Part shown: one piece after another, positions 32,142 to 39,134 of the stretch
How the letters are laid out: the number at the start of each line of letters is the position of its first letter
How positions within the stretch are numbered: the first letter of the stretch is position 1
NCBI GenBank assembly: GCA_017429695.1
Contig: JAFROK010000006.1
Coordinates: 1 to 43,175 of the forward strand
From: Clostridia bacterium
Lineage (GTDB): Bacteria; Bacillota; Clostridia; Christensenellales; Aristaeellaceae
DNA length: 43,175 bases
Direction: 5' to 3'
Translations under genes and position numbers: made by a program
Notes under the pieces: generated by a model
Databases searched by the model: none
Told to the model about the DNA's origin: nothing
What the model saw: only the letters and a program-made list of their open reading frames with translations

Positions 32142-32178
32142 TGATTAGTGATTAGTGGTTAGTGGTTAGTGGTTAGTG
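32130..32178 (+). repeat. Tandem repeat, seven copies of 7 bp
   Basis: Seven units of RTTAGTG start in the last codons of the HD-GYP gene. The TAG of the second unit is the gene's stop codon; with a 7-bp period TAG appears in all three frames. Confidence 0.92.
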
Positions 32179-32195
32179 ATGACTCAAAAAGAGGG

Positions 32196-32224
32196 TTGAT
32201 TTTCCGGGAGAAAGGTGCTATACT
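32196..32224 (+). promoter_or_regulatory. Promoter of the thrS T-box transcript
   Basis: TTGATT (32196-32201), 17-bp spacer, TATACT (32219-32224). Transcription would start near 32231, giving a leader of about 260 nt before thrS. Confidence 0.75.
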
Positions 32225-32230
32225 CCCTCT

Positions 32231-32460
32231 AATCTTTACGGATGAAGGGAAACACGCGGTCAGATATCCGGCTCACAGAGAGCGGGGAGCGCTGGGAACC
32301 CCGCAGCAGGACCTGATTCGATACCATTCCCGGACGAAAAGCGGGTGCTGCCCGATATCGCGGCAAACAATGAGTGGTTGTTTCAACAAGCAGGGTGGAA
32401 CCGCGAATGCTGATTCAGCATCCGTCCCGGCAGTGGCTTTTGGGGCGGATGCTTTTTTGT
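32231..32460 (+). promoter_or_regulatory. T-box leader (threonine-responsive) of thrS
   Basis: The leader has the conserved T-box element AGGGTGGAACCGCG (32392-32405) 12 nt before a terminator stem, and the 5' part shows the AGAGAG bulge (about 32276) and GCTGG loop region of stem I. A candidate specifier codon ACC (threonine) is at 32323-32325. Uncharged tRNA-Thr would pair with the specifier and with the UGGAA bulge, stabilise the antiterminator and allow thrS expression. Specifier placement is inferred, not computed. Confidence 0.9.
32418..32458 (+). terminator. T-box terminator hairpin
   Basis: GCATCCGTCCC (32418-32428) pairs with GGGGCGGATGC (32442-32452), followed by six T (32453-32458). 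It is the premature terminator that the T-box antiterminator competes with. Confidence 0.92.
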
Positions 32461-32493
32461 ATCCGCCGAACAGAAAAAGGAGGGGACAGGATC

Positions 32494-34278
32494 ATGAAAA
32501 TCATTTACAACGACGGCCATGTCGGGGAATGCCCGGCAGAGGAAGAACTGGAAGTACTGCGGCATTCAGCGGCGCACATTATGGCGCAGGCTGTGAAGCG
32601 GCTGTATCCGGACGCGCATTTTGCGTACGGTCCGGCGACGGAAAAAGGATTCCACTATGACATCGACCTGGGCGATATCAAGCTGACAGAGGAAGACCTG
32701 CCGGCGATCGAAGCGGAAATGCAGAAGATCGTGAAGGAAAACCTGCCGTTCAAGGTTTATCCGCTGCCCCGGGACGAGGCGGTTCAGCTGATGAAGGACC
32801 GCGGCGAAATTTACAAGGTGGAACATATCGGCGACCTGGACGCGGACGCGGTGATCACCTTCTATCAGCAGGGTGAATACATCGATATGTGCGTCGGCCC
32901 GCACCTGTGCTACACAAAAGCGCTGAAGGCTTTCAAACTGACGGCCCTTTCCGGCGCCTACTGGAAGAACGACCAGAAGAACAAGATGCTGACACGGCTG
33001 AACGGCGTGGCTTTCCGCAATGCCGATGAGCTGAAAGCCTGGGAAGTGGAACAGGAAGAAGCCAAGTCCCGGGATCACCGCCGGATCGGCAAGGATATGC
33101 GCCTGTTCATGACGGACGACCTGATCGGCAAGGGACTGCCCATGTTCCTGCCGAAGGGATATACGATCTGGATGGAACTGGAGAACTACATCAAGGCCAA
33201 GGAGCGGATGCTGGGCTACCAGCACGTGATGACACCCTGCGTCGGCACGGTGGAACTTTACAAGACAAGCGGACACTGGGACCATTACAAAGAAAACATG
33301 TTCCCGGCCATGGAAGTCGAAGGCGAAAGCTTCGTGCTCCGGCCCATGAACTGCCCGCACCATATGATGATCTACGCCAACCGGTTGCATTCCTACCGGG
33401 ACCTGCCGATCCGGATCGGCGAAGTGGCCCACGACTTCCGCTTTGAGCCCAGCGGCACACTGAAGGGCATCGAACGCGGCCGGCATTTCTGCCAGAACGA
33501 CGCGCACCTGTTTGTGACGCCGGACCAGATCAAGGATGAAGTGGCCAGCGTGGTGAACCTGATCCGCGAGGTATACCAGGACTTCCACATTACGGACTAC
33601 CGCTGCGTGCTGAGCCTGCGGGATCCGGAAGACAAGGTGAAGTACCACCAGGACGACGAAATGTGGAACAAGGCCGAGAGCGCGCTGCGTGACGTGCTGA
33701 ACCAGCTGGGCATCAACTATACGGAAGAAATCGGCGAAGCCGCCTTCTACGGCCCGAAGCTGGACGTGAACGTCAAGCCCGCCATCGGCGCGGAATACAC
33801 GCTGAGCACATGCCAGCTGGACTTCTGCCTGCCGGCGAAGTTTGACCTGAAGTATATCGACGCGGATGGCTCCGAGAAGACACCGGTGGTGCTGCACCGG
33901 GCGATCCTGGGCTCCATTGACCGGTTTATGGCCTACCTGATTGAGGAAACAAAGGGCGCATTCCCGCTGTGGCTGGCGCCGGTGCAGGTGAAGGTGCTGC
34001 CGGTGAGCGACAAGAGTATGGATTATGCCGCGAAGGTCAACCGGGAACTGATGAAACAGGGCGTGCGCAGCGAACTGGACGAGCGCAACGAAAAGATCGG
34101 TTACAAGATCCGTTATGCCCGCCAGGAGGACAAGGTGCCCTACATGCTGATTATCGGCGAGAAGGAAGTTAACGAAGGCATCCTGTCCGTGCGTGACCGC
34201 GCCACAGACCAGACGGAAACAATGACGATGGAACAGCTGATTGCCAAACTGGAAAAAGAAATTGAGGAACGGAAATAA
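32494..34278 (+). CDS. thrS: Threonyl-tRNA synthetase lacking the TGS domain
   Basis: A 594-residue class II synthetase that charges tRNA-Thr. After only about 20 residues the editing domain begins, with the metal-site pattern His-Ser-Ala-Ala-His (25-29) and, later, the second half Asp-Met-Cys-Val-Gly-Pro-His (about 135). The catalytic core has motif 2 (Phe-Arg-Phe-Glu-Pro-Ser-Gly) and zinc ligands near Met-Asn-Cys-Pro-His-His. Motif 3 includes Val-Leu-His-Arg-Ala-Ile-Leu-Gly-Ser. The anticodon-binding domain is C-terminal. Typical bacterial ThrS is about 640 residues with an N-terminal TGS domain of about 60, which is missing here; such short forms are known in some Clostridia. ATG 32494 has GGAGG; upstream in-frame ATGs lie in the T-box leader. 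Confidence 0.95.
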   Translation: MKIIYNDGHVGECPAEEELEVLRHSAAHIMAQAVKRLYPDAHFAYGPATEKGFHYDIDLGDIKLTEEDLPAIEAEMQKIVKENLPFKVYPLPRDEAVQLMKDRGEIYKVEHIGDLDADAVITFYQQGEYIDMCVGPHLCYTKALKAFKLTALSGAYWKNDQKNKMLTRLNGVAFRNADELKAWEVEQEEAKSRDHRRIGKDMRLFMTDDLIGKGLPMFLPKGYTIWMELENYIKAKERMLGYQHVMTPCVGTVELYKTSGHWDHYKENMFPAMEVEGESFVLRPMNCPHHMMIYANRLHSYRDLPIRIGEVAHDFRFEPSGTLKGIERGRHFCQNDAHLFVTPDQIKDEVASVVNLIREVYQDFHITDYRCVLSLRDPEDKVKYHQDDEMWNKAESALRDVLNQLGINYTEEIGEAAFYGPKLDVNVKPAIGAEYTLSTCQLDFCLPAKFDLKYIDADGSEKTPVVLHRAILGSIDRFMAYLIEETKGAFPLWLAPVQVKVLPVSDKSMDYAAKVNRELMKQGVRSELDERNEKIGYKIRYARQEDKVPYMLIIGEKEVNEGILSVRDRATDQTETMTMEQLIAKLEKEIEERK

Positions 34279-34279
34279 T

Positions 34280-34699
34280 ATGCAGTACAAACGTTTCGGC
34301 AATACACTCATGATCCGGATTGACATCGGTGAAGAAATCCTGGCGAACCTGAAGCAGGTCTGCAAACAGGAAGGAATCCTGCTGGGGCAGGTGAACGCAA
34401 TCGGAGCCACCGAGCATGCCGTTGTCGGCGTATACGACCTGCAGGAAAAGAAATACCATCAGGAAGAATTGGACGGATTCATGGAAATCACCAGCCTGTC
34501 GGGCAGTGTGACGGAGATGAACGGCGAGCCATATATCCATCTGCATGCGACTATGGCAGACCAGCAGAATATTCTTCATGGCGGGCACGCCATCGAGCTT
34601 CGCGTCGGAGCAACCTGTGAAATGTTTGTGCAGGTGCTGGAAGGAAAGGTCAGCCGGAAAAGGGAAGAGAGCCTGGGAATCAACCTGTGGGATTTCTGA
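34280..34699 (+). CDS. PPC/DUF296 domain protein
   Basis: A 139-residue single-domain protein of the PPC (DUF296) family, starting one nucleotide after the thrS stop, so it is cotranscribed and under T-box control. ATG 34280 uses GAGGAACGGAAA inside the thrS end. The pattern Leu-Met-Ile-Arg-Ile-Asp-x-Gly-Glu-Glu-Ile, the Gly-Gln-Val-Asn-Ala-Ile-Gly-Ala strand, Gly-Ser-Val and Pro-Tyr-Ile-His-Leu-His-Ala match the trimeric beta fold; the three His (including Gly-Gly-His) may bind metal. Plant relatives bind AT-rich DNA through an AT-hook, which is not present here. Bacterial function is unclear. Confidence 0.85.
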   Translation: MQYKRFGNTLMIRIDIGEEILANLKQVCKQEGILLGQVNAIGATEHAVVGVYDLQEKKYHQEELDGFMEITSLSGSVTEMNGEPYIHLHATMADQQNILHGGHAIELRVGATCEMFVQVLEGKVSRKREESLGINLWDF

Positions 34700-34730
34700 G
34701 CGCTTCCACGGATCAGGACAAATTACAATC

Positions 34731-34772
34731 TACCCGCCTTCAGACGGTATATACCTGAAGGTGGGTATTTTT
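34731..34772 (+). terminator. Terminator of the thrS operon
   Basis: TACCCGCCTTCAG (34731-34743) pairs with CTGAAGGTGGGTA (34755-34767, one G-U pair), followed by five T. Confidence 0.9.
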
Positions 34773-34817
34773 ATGCGCTGCGTCTGTGCCGACCGGCCTG
34801 TAAATTCAGACTTCTGT

Positions 34818-34846
34818 TTGCGGTAACCGGTATTTTATGGTATAAT
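34818..34846 (+). promoter_or_regulatory. Promoter of the GGDEF-EAL gene
   Basis: TATAAT (34841-34846) preceded by TG at one base (extended -10), with TTGCGG 17 bp upstream (34818-34823). About 100 bp before the start codon. Confidence 0.7.
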
Positions 34847-34947
34847 AACAAAAACAAAACCGGATACCGGATAGCAGAATGGATTTTTCCAAATATAAAA
34901 GCCATCCGGCCATCCGGACGTGACAACGGATGACGAGGGGGACGCAT

Positions 34948-37900
34948 ATGCGCCTGGAAAAGACGGATATGGACCGGGACCGCGAAAAGCTGCTGGAAGA
35001 CGAAATCCGGCAAATACAGGAAGAACGGATAATCTATGCCCGGCTGCATGCGCTGACGGGTAATTTTATCTGCGTTTATGTGGTGGATCCCGAAACGGAC
35101 CATTATCGCGAATTCAGCGCTACGGATGATTATGTGAGCAGCTTTTCCCAGGCAAAGGAAGGCAGGGACTTCTTTACGACCGTACGGGAAGCGGCCAGGC
35201 AATTCAACGATCCGGAAGACCTGGACCATTTCCTGGAAGCGTTCAGCAAAGAACAGATTATGGCGGAAATTGCCGACAGCGGAATTTACACCCTGGTATA
35301 CCGCGTGATGATGGACGGCAAACCGCTTCACGTTCAGATGAACGCCGCGATGGTGGAGGAAAAAGAAGGCCCTCGCCTGATTGTGGGCCTCAACAATATT
35401 GACGCGCAGTACCGTCAGACCGAGAAAAACAGGGAAATTGCCCGGCAGAAGGAAATATACGACCAGATTACGGCCAGCCTGGCGGAGCAGTATGACACGC
35501 TGTACTATATCGATATCGCGACGGGCACATACAGCGAAATATCTTCCACAGACGAATACAAGAAGCTGAATGTGCCGGCAACCGGCAACGACTTTTTTGC
35601 CGAAAGCCGGAGAAGCATCAGCAAATATGTCCATCCGGAAGACCAGGAGAAAATCCTGGCCCTTCATTACAAGGACGTGATGCTGGAAAACCTGAAAAAA
35701 AGGACGTCTTATTCCATTGCATACCGGCTGGTGGTCAACGGACGGGTTCAGCATATCCGGCATACGGAAATTTTAGCCCGGGATAAGAAACATATCCTGG
35801 TCTGTATTGAGAATATTGACGCGGAGGTCAAAGCACAGCTCGCCCTGCGGGCAGACCGGATCAGGAGCGTGACCTTCACGCAGATTGCGGAAAGGCTGGC
35901 GGACCACTATGACCTGATCTACTATATCGACTGCAAAACATCCTCATATGCAGAACTGTCCATCAGGAGCAAATCCGGTGAACTGAAGGTGCAGGAAGAG
36001 GGCGAAGATTTCTTTGCGGCTTCTATGAAGAATATGGACAGGCTGGTGTTTTCGGAGGACCGGGACCGGATACGGCTTTTCCTCGACAGGGACAACCTGA
36101 TTTCCCAGCTGGAAAAAAGCCGGCAGCTGACCGAAGATTACCGGATGATCACGGAAAACGGAAAAACGCAGTTTACGCGGATGTCGGTGACCTATTCATC
36201 CGACCGCAGCCATTTTATTATCTGCGTCGAGAATCGTGATGATGACGTCCGCGCGGAACAGGAACACCTGGCAGCGCTTTCCCTGGCCAATGAAATGGCA
36301 CGACGTGATGAACTGACCCATACGAAAAACAAAACCGCATACCAGGAAACGGAAAGGGAACTACAGCGGCAGATTGAAGAAGGAGAATGCGCTCCGTTCA
36401 GCATTGTCGTATGTGATATCAACGGCCTGAAAGCGGTGAATGATACGGAAGGCCACAAGGCAGGAGACGATTATATCCGGGCATCCTGCATACTGATCTG
36501 CCGCACTTATCAGCACAGTCCCGTGTTCCGGATCGGTGGGGATGAATTTACCGTGATCCTGCGGGGCGAAGATTATGAGCACCGGGAAAAGTTGCTGTCC
36601 GGCATGAGAAGACAGGTGGAAGAAAACATCCGTATGGGCGAAGGAGCTGTTGTTGCCTCGGGAATCTCAGACTATCGACCGGATGAAGACCACACCGTCG
36701 GGGAGGTGTTCAACCGGGCGGATACCCGGATGTATGCAGACAAAACCCGGCTGAAGGAAATGAAGCTGATTCAGGAAAGCTATTCCCTGAAGGAAAAGGC
36801 AAACAACAAAATGATTACCGAAGAGCGGCGGGCCATGCTGGACGCGCTGTACAAGTCATTTGAGGTGGTTTCGGAAGGCAATTATGTATACCTGTGTGAT
36901 ATGAAATACGACTTATCCCGCTGGTCCAAAACAGCGGTGGACCGGTACGGGCTGCCGTCCGAATATATGTACGGCGCCGGGGATATCTGGGAGAACCGGA
37001 TTCATCCGGATGACCGGGCCGCTTACCACCTGGGCATCGATGAGATATTTTCCGGGAATGCGGCCGGACATGATATGCAGTACAGGGCACAGTGTGTTTC
37101 TGGAGAATATGACGTATGTACCTGCCGCGGCACCGTGATCAGGGATCCATCCGGCGAACCGGATTATTTTGCCGGCACGATCCGTAACCACGGCCAGCAG
37201 GGCCATATGGACATGCTGACCGGACTGCGGAACCAGTACGGCTTTTTTGAAGACCTGGACAGCTGTATCAAACGGAATACCAGCTTCAGTGTGGCACTGT
37301 TCGGAATCAGCAAATTTGCCGGAATCAACGAGATATACGGGTATCATTTCGGCAACCGTGTGCTGCAGGCATATGCCAGGAAAGTTTTTGAAACGGTCGG
37401 CAACGCGGGACATACCTACCGGATTGACGGAACCAAGTTTGCGGTTATCAGCAGCACTTATCAGGTTGATGAAATGCAGATTGCATACAAGCGCTTCCGT
37501 ACATTCCTGCATGAAGGATTCCAGGTGGACGGACAAAAGGTCCTGCTGGACCTGAACTGCGGCGCACTGCGGGTGGACAGCTTTGATATTGATTCCCAGA
37601 CCGTTTACAGCTGCCTGAACTTTGCCTATGAAGAATCCAAAAACCTCCGGAGGGGGGATATGGTGGAATTCCGGAACGAACTGAACGGCGGCAGCCAACA
37701 GCGCCTGGAGCAGCTCCAGGCTATCCGGGCGTCCATCACGCACGGATTTGATGGGTTCTATCTGTTGTATCAGCCGGTTGTGAACGCAGATACGGAGCAG
37801 ATCATCGGGGCGGAGGCGCTGCTCCGATGGAAAAACGACCGGTACGGGACAGTCCCGCCGGATCAGTTTATCCCGGTGCTGGAATCCGATCCGCTGTTTC

Positions 37901-38478
37901 CTGAACTCGGAGAATGGATCATCCGGGAAGCAGTACTTGGCGCCAAACAGATGCTGAACCAGTATCCGGACTTTGTGATTAACGTCAATCTGTCCTATTC
38001 CCAGCTGGAAAGGCCGGATTTTGTGGACACGGTCCTGCGGATCCTGAAAGAAGTGGGATATCCTCCGGAGCAACTTTGCCTCGAGGTGACAGAACGATGC
38101 AGGCTGCTGGACATGAACCTGCTGAAAAATGTGGTTGCCGGCCTGAAAGCCCGGGGAATCCGGATTGCCCTGGATGACTTCGGCACCGGTTTTTCCTCCG
38201 TCGGCATCCTGAAAGAAATTCCGTTTGATACGATCAAAATTGACCGCAGTTTTGTCATGCGGATTGAAGAAAGCGCACTGGACCGGAAGCTGATCCATAA
38301 TATTGCCGATCTCGCCAGTGTTTTCCAGGCAAAAATCTGCGTCGAAGGCATTGAAACGGCAGGTATGCGGGATATTCTCAGGACATTCCATGTGGGAAGC
38401 TTCCAGGGTTACTATTATGCGAAGCCACTGCCGCATGAGCAGCTGATGGCCTGGAAGCTGAAGGAGGAAACGAAATGA
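34948..38478 (+). CDS. Large PAS-GGDEF-PAS-GGDEF-EAL cyclic di-GMP protein
   Basis: A 1176-residue cytoplasmic protein. The ATG at 34948 is chosen because GAGGGGG precedes it; an ATG six codons earlier has no site. Three similar PAS-like modules (about 20-155, 165-290, 300-425) repeat the pattern Tyr-Tyr-Ile-Asp...Asp-Phe-Phe...Arg-Leu...Asn-Ile-Asp. Then comes a GGDEF domain with intact Gly-Gly-Asp-Glu-Phe (530-534), a fourth PAS-like module, and a second GGDEF whose motif is degenerate (Asp-Gly-Thr-Lys-Phe) and likely inactive. The EAL domain has Glu956-Ala-Leu-Leu-Arg, Asn-Val-Asn, Leu-Glu-Val-Thr-Glu, Asp-Asp-Phe-Gly-Thr-Gly, Lys-Ile-Asp and Glu-Gly-Ile-Glu, so phosphodiesterase activity is expected. 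Both synthesis and breakdown could be switched by the PAS sensors. It overlaps the next gene by 4 nt. Confidence 0.9.
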   Translation: MRLEKTDMDRDREKLLEDEIRQIQEERIIYARLHALTGNFICVYVVDPETDHYREFSATDDYVSSFSQAKEGRDFFTTVREAARQFNDPEDLDHFLEAFSKEQIMAEIADSGIYTLVYRVMMDGKPLHVQMNAAMVEEKEGPRLIVGLNNIDAQYRQTEKNREIARQKEIYDQITASLAEQYDTLYYIDIATGTYSEISSTDEYKKLNVPATGNDFFAESRRSISKYVHPEDQEKILALHYKDVMLENLKKRTSYSIAYRLVVNGRVQHIRHTEILARDKKHILVCIENIDAEVKAQLALRADRIRSVTFTQIAERLADHYDLIYYIDCKTSSYAELSIRSKSGELKVQEEGEDFFAASMKNMDRLVFSEDRDRIRLFLDRDNLISQLEKSRQLTEDYRMITENGKTQFTRMSVTYSSDRSHFIICVENRDDDVRAEQEHLAALSLANEMARRDELTHTKNKTAYQETERELQRQIEEGECAPFSIVVCDINGLKAVNDTEGHKAGDDYIRASCILICRTYQHSPVFRIGGDEFTVILRGEDYEHREKLLSGMRRQVEENIRMGEGAVVASGISDYRPDEDHTVGEVFNRADTRMYADKTRLKEMKLIQESYSLKEKANNKMITEERRAMLDALYKSFEVVSEGNYVYLCDMKYDLSRWSKTAVDRYGLPSEYMYGAGDIWENRIHPDDRAAYHLGIDEIFSGNAAGHDMQYRAQCVSGEYDVCTCRGTVIRDPSGEPDYFAGTIRNHGQQGHMDMLTGLRNQYGFFEDLDSCIKRNTSFSVALFGISKFAGINEIYGYHFGNRVLQAYARKVFETVGNAGHTYRIDGTKFAVISSTYQVDEMQIAYKRFRTFLHEGFQVDGQKVLLDLNCGALRVDSFDIDSQTVYSCLNFAYEESKNLRRGDMVEFRNELNGGSQQRLEQLQAIRASITHGFDGFYLLYQPVVNADTEQIIGAEALLRWKNDRYGTVPPDQFIPVLESDPLFPELGEWIIREAVLGAKQMLNQYPDFVINVNLSYSQLERPDFVDTVLRILKEVGYPPEQLCLEVTERCRLLDMNLLKNVVAGLKARGIRIALDDFGTGFSSVGILKEIPFDTIKIDRSFVMRIEESALDRKLIHNIADLASVFQAKICVEGIETAGMRDILRTFHVGSFQGYYYAKPLPHEQLMAWKLKEETK

Positions 38479-39134
38479 AAAGAAAGGCGATTTCCCTGCT
38501 GCTGGTCCTGGTGCTGCTGATGCCGCTGGGATCGGCCATGGCCGTGACGTATTACCGTGTTAACACTTCCTGGCTGAAAGCCCATGACAAGCCGTCGTAT
38601 TCCGCAACGGTGGTGGACAGCTACCGGCGGGATTTTGCCGTGACAATCGCCCAGCGGTATGACAACGGGTGGGCAAAGGTCCGTTTCCGTCCCGGCGGGG
38701 CGGCGGTATATGTCCAGACGAAATACCTGGCAAAGTGTTCCAGCTATACCGCCTATATCAGCAAGGACAGCACGGTTCTCTACAGCGGTCCGGCCACATC
38801 GTTCAAATCCCTGGGAAAACTCAACAGCGGCGCAAAGGTGACCGTGCTGACCCACGGGAGCGCGTTCGATTATGTTTCCTCCTCAAAAGGGAAAGGATAT
38901 ATCCGGAACACACACCTGACTAAAACGAAACCCAACGGTAAAACGGCCCACATTAAAAACCCGGCGAACCGGACAGTGAACCTGCGCAGCGGCCCCGGGA
39001 AAAACTATAAAGTGCTTGCCGAATACCGCCCCGGGACAAAAGTGACGCTGCTGAAATACGGCAGTTCCTGGTGCAAGGTTTCCGTCGGCGGGAAAACCGG
39101 TTATATCATGACAAAGTATATTAACAGGGATTGA
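38475..39134 (+). CDS. Secreted protein with three SH3-like (SH3b) repeats
   Basis: A 219-residue exported protein whose ATG overlaps the stop of the GGDEF-EAL gene (ATGA). Residues 1-23 form a signal peptide ending Ala-Met-Ala. The rest is three bacterial SH3 modules of about 60 residues, each with Leu-x-x-x-x-x-Pro or Val-Asn-Leu-Arg-Ser-Gly-Pro-Gly-x-x-Tyr, a Gly-x-x-Val-Thr-Val-Leu turn, and a final Trp-x-Lys-Val...Gly-Tyr-Ile. The third is the most canonical. SH3b domains often bind peptidoglycan peptides or position wall enzymes; no catalytic domain is attached. Coupling to a cyclic di-GMP enzyme hints at a role in cell-surface switching, which is inferred. Confidence 0.87.
   Translation: MKRKAISLLLVLVLLMPLGSAMAVTYYRVNTSWLKAHDKPSYSATVVDSYRRDFAVTIAQRYDNGWAKVRFRPGGAAVYVQTKYLAKCSSYTAYISKDSTVLYSGPATSFKSLGKLNSGAKVTVLTHGSAFDYVSSSKGKGYIRNTHLTKTKPNGKTAHIKNPANRTVNLRSGPGKNYKVLAEYRPGTKVTLLKYGSSWCKVSVGGKTGYIMTKYINRD

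Noticed and set aside
32374-32493. Extended start for thrS that might supply a TGS domain
   Set aside because: These codons lie within the T-box antiterminator and terminator and do not resemble a TGS fold.
32566-34410. Reverse frame of 614 codons over thrS
   Set aside because: Shadow of thrS, caused by codon bias; no motif, no ribosome site.
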